DNA of 10,102 nucleotides from Bacteroidota bacterium (GTDB lineage: Bacteria; Bacteroidota; Bacteroidia; JAADEI01), in the NCBI GenBank assembly GCA_024280615.1, contig JAJRPU010000215.1, forward strand, positions 1-10,102. The letters run 5' to 3'. Every line of letters starts with the position of its first letter. Position 1 is the first letter of the stretch. Made by a program: the position numbers and the translations under genes. Shown piece after piece: positions 1-6,713 of the stretch. The notes below the pieces were generated by a model. The model was not told the origin of the DNA. It ran no database searches and worked only from the letters and a program-made list of their open reading frames with translations.

Positions 1-1
1 A

Positions 2-175
2 AATGTCCTTGAAAATAGACATGTGCTAATTGTCCAAAACTGCTATAACCAACAATTGGGATATTGTATGATACCCATAAAAACTAAGATAGGAACAGAG
101 TTAAGTGCCGTTGTTAGAAATGGATTCATCTACCTATGGACAGGCTACGACTTGATAAGTTTACATGTTAGATAA
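2..175 (+). CDS. possible 3' end of a gene entering from the left edge (unidentified)
   Basis: A frame is open from the left edge for 57 codons and ends in TAA at 173-175. The translation ends GYDLISLHVR and mixes hydrophobic and polar residues in a protein-like way (for example VVRNGFIYLWTGYDL). In AT-rich DNA an open stretch of this length is somewhat unlikely by chance in one given frame, but several frames were examined. I do not recognise the family. The alternating pattern near the end could be beta-strand, but nothing firmer can be said. It may equally be non-coding. If real, it converges on the minus-strand operon that ends at 432. Confidence 0.3.
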   Translation, partial: NVLENRHVLIVQNCYNQQLGYCMIPIKTKIGTELSAVVRNGFIYLWTGYDLISLHVR

Positions 176-431
176 AGGAATCCTCAAGATTGTGCCTAAA
201 ATCATCATAGGAAGAATGAAACGTTTTCCGAAAAGGCACTCTGTGTTCACAGTAACTAATTCTGAACAACATTGTGATTTTTAGGTCGCAGAGTGTTACC
301 GAAATAAACAAAGTTTTAGCAAAATTTTTGTGTTAAATTTTTATTTCTTTAATGCTCTGTATACTGGGTTTTACTCGGTGTCCTCTGTGGTTTTCAAAAA
401 AGCCCTGTTCAATAATGTGCTTAGGGAAATT
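176..431. other. intergenic region downstream of the minus-strand operon
   Basis: About 256 bases are AT-rich and hold no convincing reading frame on either strand. They contain a 9-base imperfect inverted repeat (237-245 with 287-295), a short palindromic TTTTC-C-GAAAA at 224-234, and an all-AT inverted repeat AAAATTT/AAATTTT at 321-327 and 335-341. None is a classical GC-rich hairpin followed by a T-run on either strand. I therefore do not call a terminator, although transcription of the minus operon presumably stops here. Confidence 0.6.
237..295. repeat. imperfect inverted repeat CACTCTGTG / CGCAGAGTG
   Basis: CACTCTGTG at 237-245 can pair with CGCAGAGTG at 287-295 over nine positions with one G-U pair, and wobble pairs could extend it by two at the base. 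The 41-base interior holds smaller inverted pairs, GTTCA (245-249) with TGAAC (263-267) and CACA (248-251) with TGTG (273-276). It could be an RNA structure at the 3' end of the minus operon or a protein-binding site. No T-run follows it. Confidence 0.35.
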
Positions 432-1328
432 TTATAGTCTGTTTTTACCATCACACTTTGGTTTGCTTCTTCGCAACAAGCCTCTCAAGCCTTTTCTATT
501 AATGTTCTGTATTTCCAGTCCCGGTCGGACGTTTATCTCCATGACCACGGGTTTTCGTTCACTAAGCACTATGTCTATACCTAAGTATTTCAAAGGTGAG
601 TGTGTCCCTATTTTCTTGCTTATCTCAAGGACTTCGTTCCAGAAGGGCAACTTGACTCCTTCAATTTGTTTTTCTGTGTCTGGGTGTTTGGATACATATT
701 CACCGTTCCACAACCCTTTAAGCATTGTACCAGTGCTCATATCTATTGCTACGCCCATTGCCCCTTGATGAAGATTGGCTTTCCCGCCAGACCTATCTGT
801 TGGAATGCGAACCATTGACAGAACAGGGATTCCATAATAGACAATGACTCTGACGTCGGGAACTCCTTCGGGATAAATGTTCCTGAACACTTCATGTGGA
901 ATAATGAATTCTTCAATTATTGCCCTATCGCTCAAACCAAAACTGTAATTACCAAAGATTATATCTGCAAGGTGTTGTCTGATAAGTTGGTCTGTTAAGG
1001 GTTTTCCAGAAGGCGAAAACAGGTTGCCCTCTTTGTTGACCACAAGCATTATCCCGCCTCCGCCACGCCCCCTGGATGGCTTAATAACCGCTTTTTCCTG
1101 CTGCTTTAGCGTCCTGATTGCCCGTCTTATGTCCGCAAAAGATTCCACAATCATATATGTTTCTGCAACGGGAATGTTCAACTGTTCAAGCCATTGCTTG
1201 GTTAGAACCTTATCATCCGCCAAGGGATAATACTGCCTTGGATTGCAAGCATAAACATATTCTATATTTCTGCGATTGATAGATAACAATTCTCTATGTA
1301 ACCGTTTTAACTTAGCAATCCAGTTCAT
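432..1328 (-). CDS. alpha-L-glutamate ligase-like protein (RimK-related ATP-grasp enzyme)
   Basis: A predicted cytoplasmic ATP-grasp ligase that would join an amino acid, by family name glutamate, to a carboxylate through an acyl-phosphate. The true substrate of this family is unknown to me. Visible features are a family-typical N-terminus with NPRQYYPLADDK (29-40), the ATP-binding lysine and glycine-rich loop VIKPSRGRGGGG (81-92), the adenine-hinge region IIEEFI (137-142), DVRVIVYYG (158-166), the long conserved stretch GGKANLHQGAMGVAID (181-196), HPDT (215-218) and the metal-binding end GIDIV...VMEINVRPGLEIQ (E264, N266). Length, about 300 residues, matches the RimK-related family. It is the last gene of the minus operon and starts 6 bases after the 7TM-transglutaminase stop, with no clear Shine-Dalgarno sequence. 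The two families are often neighbours, which strengthens both calls. The last residues after about 283 are basic and look unstructured. Confidence 0.92.
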   Translation of the reverse strand: MNWIAKLKRLHRELLSINRRNIEYVYACNPRQYYPLADDKVLTKQWLEQLNIPVAETYMIVESFADIRRAIRTLKQQEKAVIKPSRGRGGGGIMLVVNKEGNLFSPSGKPLTDQLIRQHLADIIFGNYSFGLSDRAIIEEFIIPHEVFRNIYPEGVPDVRVIVYYGIPVLSMVRIPTDRSGGKANLHQGAMGVAIDMSTGTMLKGLWNGEYVSKHPDTEKQIEGVKLPFWNEVLEISKKIGTHSPLKYLGIDIVLSERKPVVMEINVRPGLEIQNINRKGLRGLLRRSKPKCDGKNRL

Positions 1329-1334
1329 CGTGCT

Positions 1335-2903
1335 TTAAAGGTTTTTCAACAGGTGTCTGAACCTCCAGTATTCAAACAACCTGATGCCTGTCCATCTGCC
1401 AAGAACTAAGCCAATGGCAACTAAAACTAAGTAGAGTTCAGGAAAAGCAAGGAAGAAACTCTGAAGCGACTTAATGGTCATAATCTCGTAAACGACAACA
1501 ATAACAAAGGCGGTCTGAACAGTTACCCATAATGCCTTCTTTAAGCCATCTTCCATTATTGTTTGAGCCATTCGTTCGGCAGTAATTGTCAAAACAGCCA
1601 CTGGGAACAGAGCCAGATATGTAATGTCCTTAATGTCAAACTGTTGGGCAAGCCAGCCAGAAGTGAGCAGGGCACTGACCACAGCAACCATCATTATGCT
1701 CATCCGTGGATTATGCGTTATGTGCCACTTGTCAAGCGGATAATAAAGTATGCTAACAAGTGTGATAACAGTTAGGAAACCAATTAGTCCATAGGTCAAG
1801 CCAGTGGTAACGCTTGCGGCGGCAATCAAGGCAGGAAGGAAAGTGCCGAAGGTCTGCATACCAACAACGTTCCTGAAAATGGAAATGACCACTGCCCCCA
1901 CAGGAAGCATTAAAACAATTGTCAAGAGAGAGAGCGGGATACCATTTTCTTGAAAGGCTTTCCAGGCTTTGTATGCATTAAATGGATGTTCAGTCAGGTG
2001 CTTTGCAAAGAACCGATTGGGTAGCGTAATGTGTTGAATCTCAAATTCGTAGCGAAAACCAATTCCTTTTTTGAAAGAGAACAAAGGTTGGTCGCCAACG
2101 TAGAGCTTTAAATAGTTTTCTGGCAGGTATGCAAAATGATTATTTGTTGGGTCAACAGGAACCCACACTCCATCTATGAACACTTCAACCCATTGATGGG
2201 CAGTGCGTTTCCTACCGCTAGTTAATACAATGCCACCCACAAGCCGTGAAGGAATTCCGCTTCGTCGCAATAAAGCAACTAAGAGGCGACTCTTACCATT
2301 GCATGATGCCTCCTCCAACAAGGCAGCAGTTACTGCATCAGTAGTACCCTTGAATGGTCTGTTCTCAAAGCCAGACACATACTCATAGAACCTTTTAAGA
2401 TGGGCTATAGCATTATTGACTTTAGGATGCAGACTATCATAAATTGCTACTATAACAGGATGGTTAAATTGAATAGTAGGTGTCTCATTTAAATATTCCT
2501 TCAGTGTAGGTGTTGTGTATTGTTTGATAGGGACGGAGTCAGGCAGGGCATATCTAATCGCTTTCAGTCGTAACACGGCGGTATAGGACACCTTGCCGGA
2601 TGCACTGGGCGGAACCCCCTCCCACACAATTCGTGTTCCATACTCAGTAGGCTCAATATGTATAGGAATACCCATATTCTCAAATGAGATATTGTCAACG
2701 TGTTGGCGAACGTCATTTGAAGGCAACCACGTGCTAATACGGACTCCCTCCTCACCCTCCCAGAAGTGCATATTTACTGTCAAGTTATAGCCCTTTTCAG
2801 GTAGCAAAAATTCAAACCGGTAATCCCATACAAGGAATTTTAACACAATTATTACGGAAGTGAAAGTTGTCAAAAGGATTGCCACTATGTGAGGGATGCT
2901 CAT
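1335..2903 (-). CDS. transglutaminase-like domain fused to seven transmembrane helices
   Basis: An inner-membrane protein of the family annotated as 'inactive transglutaminase fused to 7 TM helices'. The order seen is an N-terminal membrane helix (about 5-24), a beta-rich extracytoplasmic region (about 30-125), a linker, a transglutaminase/papain-like core (about 185-265), then seven hydrophobic segments near 323-343, 351-369, 370-388, 401-418, 426-442, 456-475 and 484-503. The motif VVGMQTFGTFLPALI (346-360) is typical of the 7TM half. The core carries Cys201 in EEASCNGKSRLL, His236 in AHQWVEVF and Asp251 in VPVDPTNN, which is the normal transglutaminase triad spacing, so this copy may be catalytic. 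The topology would place the core in the periplasm. Its start overlaps the upstream barrel gene by ATGA (2900-2903), which suggests coupled translation. A weak AGAAGG lies just upstream of the ATG. Confidence 0.9.
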   Translation of the reverse strand: MSIPHIVAILLTTFTSVIIVLKFLVWDYRFEFLLPEKGYNLTVNMHFWEGEEGVRISTWLPSNDVRQHVDNISFENMGIPIHIEPTEYGTRIVWEGVPPSASGKVSYTAVLRLKAIRYALPDSVPIKQYTTPTLKEYLNETPTIQFNHPVIVAIYDSLHPKVNNAIAHLKRFYEYVSGFENRPFKGTTDAVTAALLEEASCNGKSRLLVALLRRSGIPSRLVGGIVLTSGRKRTAHQWVEVFIDGVWVPVDPTNNHFAYLPENYLKLYVGDQPLFSFKKGIGFRYEFEIQHITLPNRFFAKHLTEHPFNAYKAWKAFQENGIPLSLLTIVLMLPVGAVVISIFRNVVGMQTFGTFLPALIAAASVTTGLTYGLIGFLTVITLVSILYYPLDKWHITHNPRMSIMMVAVVSALLTSGWLAQQFDIKDITYLALFPVAVLTITAERMAQTIMEDGLKKALWVTVQTAFVIVVVYEIMTIKSLQSFFLAFPELYLVLVAIGLVLGRWTGIRLFEYWRFRHLLKNL

Positions 2904-4087
2904 CGCCTTCTGTTTGTTTTCCTTTCGGTGTCAAACCTTATGTATACTCCAGCGTGCAACACAAATGCCTTGTAGGGTCTGTTGACCTTCTTGAAGGGCA
3001 CTTCAACATTTGTGTCCCTTGATAGATAAGTCAGATTAACATATGTGCCGAGCCACCAGACAGGGAAAAATGCTATTTCTCCACCGATTTTGAATCGTTT
3101 CCAGAACAGTGGCGGTTTGGTTCTGTCAAGCAGATAGCCCTTTTTCTGTAACCAGTCCCTGTTTCTTATTGCCGAAGCCAACGAAACCACAAATTTATTT
3201 GATTGATAGGTTATAGAAGTCAGGAAGCCCGATTCGTCATAGCCATACCATTGTTGGAAGTTGTCCCGCCTGCTCTCTTGATAATATGAAAGAGTGATGG
3301 TCAGGAAATCCATATCCAATTGATAACCCACTTCAAAGCCTTTGTAAGTGTATTTCCTCAGCGGGTATGTAGGCAACCTGTTACCAAGCGAATCCCTTAC
3401 TATCCAGCCCTTGTAGTCCCTGTACTGCGTATATGGTCTGAAAAATAATTGGTGATAGCCGTTTTTGTCCGGGATTATTTGGATTTTGGCTTCAAGCGTC
3501 AACCTTGTGTTATCAAGCGACATTCTATTAGGAATCTCTACATAATCTCTGTTTACAAATGAAATTTCAGGTGTTATGACAAGGAACCTGACTGGTCTCC
3601 AGCGTTGCCAGTGAGCAACAGACAGGTCAGTGAAAGTAAACAGTCTGGCAAGTCCCTGTCCCAGAACGTTGAATAGCCTCTTGTGAGCCCTGCGAACACC
3701 AGTGCTAAAGAAAAATCCTGATATTTTCCAAGGTTTGAACCTGTATTTCAGTTGACCTTCAAAGTCATATTCGGAATATTCAGGATATTTACTGAAGCGA
3801 AGCACTTGCCCATCCAGAACAAAGGTGAATCTGTGCTTTCTGGTAAAGAATTTCTGGAATTTTTGCCTTGTTTCAAAGTAGATGAAGTTGTCTTTTTGGC
3901 GTGGGTCCCTGAGAGAGTCGGGGGGTGTGTTGGGCGGTCTGTATTCAGGCGGGCTCCTGAAAACGTTATTGTCGTGTCCATATCCCACCTGTGTCCTACT
4001 TTCATAGGTGAACTCATTCCCTTTTTGGGCGAAAAGTCCATGCATTAAACAAAGTGTTATGAGTGAAAGTGTCGCTCTCTTCATCAT
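2900..4087 (-). CDS. predicted outer-membrane beta-barrel protein of unknown function
   Basis: The protein starts with a Sec signal peptide: MMKR, a hydrophobic core, then GLFA|QKGNEF, with likely cleavage after Ala20. No lipobox is convincing. The mature part of about 375 residues is rich in Tyr, Phe, Arg and Thr, and has many alternating hydrophobic/polar segments separated by polar turns. Examples are FTYESRTQVGYGHDNNVF (26-43), strands around FETRQKFQKFF and RFTFVLDGQVLRF, and a final strand near FVLHAGVYIRFD, a pattern expected of a beta-barrel. The opening VGYGHDNNVF resembles the first strand of barrels that follow TPR domains in some export proteins, but I do not recognise the family. 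It overlaps the TPR gene upstream and the transglutaminase gene downstream by ATGA, so it is probably part of the same assembly. The two in-frame ATGs at 4087 and 4084 leave the start uncertain by one residue. Confidence 0.75.
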   Translation of the reverse strand: MMKRATLSLITLCLMHGLFAQKGNEFTYESRTQVGYGHDNNVFRSPPEYRPPNTPPDSLRDPRQKDNFIYFETRQKFQKFFTRKHRFTFVLDGQVLRFSKYPEYSEYDFEGQLKYRFKPWKISGFFFSTGVRRAHKRLFNVLGQGLARLFTFTDLSVAHWQRWRPVRFLVITPEISFVNRDYVEIPNRMSLDNTRLTLEAKIQIIPDKNGYHQLFFRPYTQYRDYKGWIVRDSLGNRLPTYPLRKYTYKGFEVGYQLDMDFLTITLSYYQESRRDNFQQWYGYDESGFLTSITYQSNKFVVSLASAIRNRDWLQKKGYLLDRTKPPLFWKRFKIGGEIAFFPVWWLGTYVNLTYLSRDTNVEVPFKKVNRPYKAFVLHAGVYIRFDTERKTNRRR

Positions 4088-6384
4088 GGAAGTTTTGATT
4101 TTAAAATTTTTTCCAGTTCAGCAATGTCTGGGTCGTCGGGTCGCAATTGTTTGGCTTTTTCAAGGGCTTGTTGTGCTTTGTCAAGACTGTCAAGGCTTAT
4201 GTATAGTTGTGCAAGACGTTTCCATGCCAAGCCAAAGTCATCTTTATCTTTAACAGCAATGTTAAAGTATTTAATAGCCTTTGCTGTGTCTCCTTCGTTG
4301 AGATAGATTCTGCCTATCCAGAAGGCAGACCAGTGTTTCCTGTAGCCTTTTTCTCGGGCTTTCCTGTAAAATCGTCTTGCAGTGGAATATTTTTCTGCTT
4401 TTCGTGCAAAGGTGGCTATTTCATAAGCGAGGCGTCCTGCCTCTGGTAAATCATCCTGCCACACTGAAGACAGCCTGTTTGTAGGACGGACAACCCAGCC
4501 CTTTTTCTGGTATAATGCAATGAGGCGTTCCCATGTCTCAAGCCTTTCCGGCTCAATGCGTATCAATTTCTCAAAATGCTTGATTGCTTTAGCAGTGTCT
4601 CCAAGGGCAAGGTATAGTTCTGCTACTCGGCGTCTGGCAACCTTACTGTCTGGTTTTCTGTCAAGAACTTCATGCCAGTATTTTAAAGCCTTTTCGCCAT
4701 CTCCCAAACGTTGATAAATTCTCGCCAGGGCTCTCAAAACGCTTGTGTTATCAGGGTCATAACTCAACACTTGTTCATATAATTTGATGCTTTTGGTATA
4801 TTCCTTTCGCTTGGCATATATGTCTCCAAGCATTTTTAAAATCCTTACGTCAGAAGGGTTTTGAGATAGATAGTTTTCGATAAGTGCGATTGTTTCATTG
4901 CCGTCATCAAGTTCAGCCAGTCTAATAAGGGATTTCCTATAAAATGGATTTATTTCTAGTGCTTTGCGATAGGCTATTATAGCACTGTCTGTGTTTCCAA
5001 GCCGTTCATAAGTTCTGGCAAGGAAATACCATGTTCTGTCGTGGTCTGGTGTTAGTTGCGATAGTCTTTTGAATATTTGATGTGCTTTGTGGATACTGTC
5101 TGCATGCCAGTATGCCACGCCAAGGTTAAAAAGAGCCTCGTGATAGTCATTTCTGTATCTCAGCGCCTGTTTATAGGAGAGAATAGCACTGTCTGTCTTG
5201 TCCAATCGCCTGTATGTAATACCAAGGTTTAGCCATGCTTCTGGGAATCGGAAGTGTGCTTTCCGAAGAGCTCGCCAATACCAATTCCTTGCTTTTTCAA
5301 GACTATCAACAGCCCGATACCAATTAGCCATCAGAAACAAAGTATATGGATTCGTTGAATCAAGGGCAATTAAATCATGTAGGTGTTTTCTTGCAAGTCT
5401 GTAATTTCCAGCAGATATCTCAGCCCGAATACGTTGGACAAGAACCTCTGGCGAAAAATCTTCTATTATTAAAATGCTATCGGTTGTTGGTAGACTTCCT
5501 CCCTTGCCCTGTCGCTGTCTGACCAAAGCGAGCATATAATGAGCGGGTGCATACGACGGTTGCAATTTAATCACTTCAAGCAATAATTTTTCTTTTTGCC
5601 TTAAGCCTTCTTCGGTGTTGGGTAGCAGCTCAACCAGTTTCAACCGTGGTTTTATCCAGTTTGGTTTGTAGTTAATTGCCTGTTCCAAATGCCATATGGC
5701 AGTGTCGCGACTGCCTTCCAGCGCATAGGTCAAACCCATATAATAATGCCAGTATGGTCTATATCTTGCAGTAATAAATGAATCGCTTTTCAAAAGCAAT
5801 TGTCGTGTTGCATCACTTTCAAAATGTTCTGTGAGGAAGCGTGCAGCTTTGATATACAAGTGTTGCTCTTTTGTATTAGCAAGGCAATTATTAATAAGTG
5901 TTATTGCATCTGTTGGCTCCCTTTTATAAAGCGAAAAAGCGTAATATAAACAAATTTCAGGTGGTAAAAATGTTGGGGCAAGTCGGTTGTTTTTGACAAA
6001 AGTAACAATAGAATCAAAATCCCCTTTGTGGTAAAACGCCAAAATAATAAGGCTGTTTCTTGCTATATCTGATATAGTAGTGTCCATGGTGGCAAGCCTC
6101 AATACACTATCCCAATTTTTGTTTTCAACAAGTTGCTTGTAGGGAGCTGGAATTTTAACATTGCTTTGTTCAATTAGGTCTTCATCAATGAAAGCATTGC
6201 GTTTAGTTAAGTCAATGACTATCTCTTGGGTATATAACTGTCCCATCCGTTGTTCAATAATGTAAACGAATATGGATATTGCAATGAGCAAGATGACAAT
6301 TGGCAGTGGCGACTCATTAATCAGAACTTTCCAAAGCCTTCTCTCCTCACCTTCTTCTGTGGCACTCCTCATATCTAAATTCAT
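4084..6384 (-). CDS. membrane-anchored tetratricopeptide repeat (TPR) protein
   Basis: First gene of the minus operon. It has a short charged N-terminus (1-25), one membrane helix near 26-43 (PLPIVILLIAISIFVYII), then about 720 residues predicted to be periplasmic. TPR units are clear from about 205 on. Consensus positions are visible in WHYYMGLTYALEG (212-224), AWLNLGITYRRLDKTDSAI (383-401), ALFNLGVAYWHADS (417-430), TWYFLARTYERLGNTDSAI (451-469), ILKMLGDIYAKRKEY (515-529), VLRALARIYQRLGDGEKAL (549-567), VARRRVAELYLALGDTAKAI (582-601), AFWIGRIYLNEGDTAKAI (687-704) and AWKRLAQLYISLDSLDKA (720-737). Together there are roughly a dozen repeats, with an insertion of about 20 residues near 628-648. 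The region 50-200 is helical-looking and more divergent. TPR arrays are protein-binding scaffolds, and the partner may be the barrel encoded next, which overlaps by ATGA. Start: ATG at 6384 with AGGA six bases upstream. A later ATG four codons in is possible. Confidence 0.88.
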   Translation of the reverse strand: MNLDMRSATEEGEERRLWKVLINESPLPIVILLIAISIFVYIIEQRMGQLYTQEIVIDLTKRNAFIDEDLIEQSNVKIPAPYKQLVENKNWDSVLRLATMDTTISDIARNSLIILAFYHKGDFDSIVTFVKNNRLAPTFLPPEICLYYAFSLYKREPTDAITLINNCLANTKEQHLYIKAARFLTEHFESDATRQLLLKSDSFITARYRPYWHYYMGLTYALEGSRDTAIWHLEQAINYKPNWIKPRLKLVELLPNTEEGLRQKEKLLLEVIKLQPSYAPAHYMLALVRQRQGKGGSLPTTDSILIIEDFSPEVLVQRIRAEISAGNYRLARKHLHDLIALDSTNPYTLFLMANWYRAVDSLEKARNWYWRALRKAHFRFPEAWLNLGITYRRLDKTDSAILSYKQALRYRNDYHEALFNLGVAYWHADSIHKAHQIFKRLSQLTPDHDRTWYFLARTYERLGNTDSAIIAYRKALEINPFYRKSLIRLAELDDGNETIALIENYLSQNPSDVRILKMLGDIYAKRKEYTKSIKLYEQVLSYDPDNTSVLRALARIYQRLGDGEKALKYWHEVLDRKPDSKVARRRVAELYLALGDTAKAIKHFEKLIRIEPERLETWERLIALYQKKGWVVRPTNRLSSVWQDDLPEAGRLAYEIATFARKAEKYSTARRFYRKAREKGYRKHWSAFWIGRIYLNEGDTAKAIKYFNIAVKDKDDFGLAWKRLAQLYISLDSLDKAQQALEKAKQLRPDDPDIAELEKILKSKLP

Positions 6385-6390
6385 AAATTT

Positions 6391-6394
6391 TCCT
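6391..6394 (-). promoter_or_regulatory. ribosome binding site AGGA of the TPR gene
   Basis: On the minus strand AGGA stands six bases before the ATG at 6384. It is the clearest Shine-Dalgarno match in the window and supports that start. Most other genes here lack one. Confidence 0.55.
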
Positions 6395-6440
6395 GTGTGG
6401 TGTTATTATAACGTCTTCTTTTCACTTTTAGTTTGAAGTC

Positions 6441-6472
6441 CAAAGTTATGATGCATTAAGATTTATGCAAAA
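6441..6472 (-). promoter_or_regulatory. Bacteroidota-type promoter of the minus-strand operon (TTTTG-N19-TAACTTTG)
   Basis: Read on the minus strand, TTTTG (6472-6468) is followed after 19 bases by TAACTTTG (6448-6441). This matches the Bacteroidota primary sigma-factor pattern, a -33 TTG and a -7 TAnnTTTG with about 17-23 bases between them. Transcription would begin near 6435, giving a leader of about 50 bases before the TPR gene. The two elements and their spacing are read directly; activity is inferred. Confidence 0.6.
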
Positions 6473-6700
6473 TGAAGTTACTAACACTTGTTATCGCAAT
6501 CTTAAAACAAATAATGGCACTTTTTGCTTATGTGAATTTGATTTGGTTCTAAATTATTGCTTTAGAATAGGTCAGATGACGGTCGAGCAAAGGGCTTGGA
6601 TAATCACGTTCTGACTTGGCTTTAATGTTATGTTCCCTTATTACACTTTGGATTAGGGTGTCCATAGTTACTATTCATAATTCTTTCAACCCACTTGCCT

Positions 6701-6708
6701 TAATTTTG
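6701..6708 (+). promoter_or_regulatory. TAATTTTG -7-like element directly upstream of tsaD
   Basis: TAATTTTG fits TAnnTTTG exactly and ends five bases before the tsaD ATG at 6714. Transcription from it would start at or almost at the ATG, so the message would be leaderless or nearly so. No good TTG is found at the usual upstream spacing (TTTC at 6684-6687 is the nearest), so this is weaker than the promoter of the opposite strand. Confidence 0.4.
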
Positions 6709-6713
6709 GTATT

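Larger units (their letters stand above)
6385..6713. other. divergent intergenic regulatory region
   Basis: The 329 bases between the two divergent operons must carry both promoters. I see a Bacteroidota-type promoter reading left (6441-6472), a TAATTTTG element reading right next to the tsaD start (6701-6708) and an AGGA ribosome-binding site for the TPR gene. A TATAAT-like hexamer on the minus strand (6405-6410) lacks a -35 partner at normal spacing. A 49-codon open frame at 6465-6614 has no features of a real gene. I see no tRNA or riboswitch. Confidence 0.7.

Noticed and set aside
321..341. AAAATTT/AAATTTT inverted repeat as a terminator of the minus operon
   Set aside because: The stem is only A-T pairs and no T-run follows in the minus-strand direction, so a rho-independent terminator is not supported.
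3748..4048. Antisense and out-of-frame reading frames over the signal-peptide end of the barrel gene
   Set aside because: They lie inside a gene with a clear signal peptide and ATGA junctions on both sides, and their translations show no protein features.
4262..5215. Recurrent similar DNA stretches (such as CACTGTCTGT and GTGTCTCC) as a nucleotide repeat array or CRISPR
   Set aside because: They encode the recurrent turn residues (DSA, GDTAKA) of the TPR units. Protein repeats explain them fully.
6405..6410. TATAAT hexamer on the minus strand as a classical sigma-70 -10 element
   Set aside because: No acceptable -35 element lies 16-18 bases upstream, and a better Bacteroidota-type promoter lies nearby.
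6465..6614. 49-codon open frame in the divergent intergenic region (plus strand, begins MQNEVTNT)
   Set aside because: It is short and cysteine-rich, with no ribosome-binding site and no recognisable motif. It begins inside the likely promoter of the opposite operon, so a chance frame is more likely.
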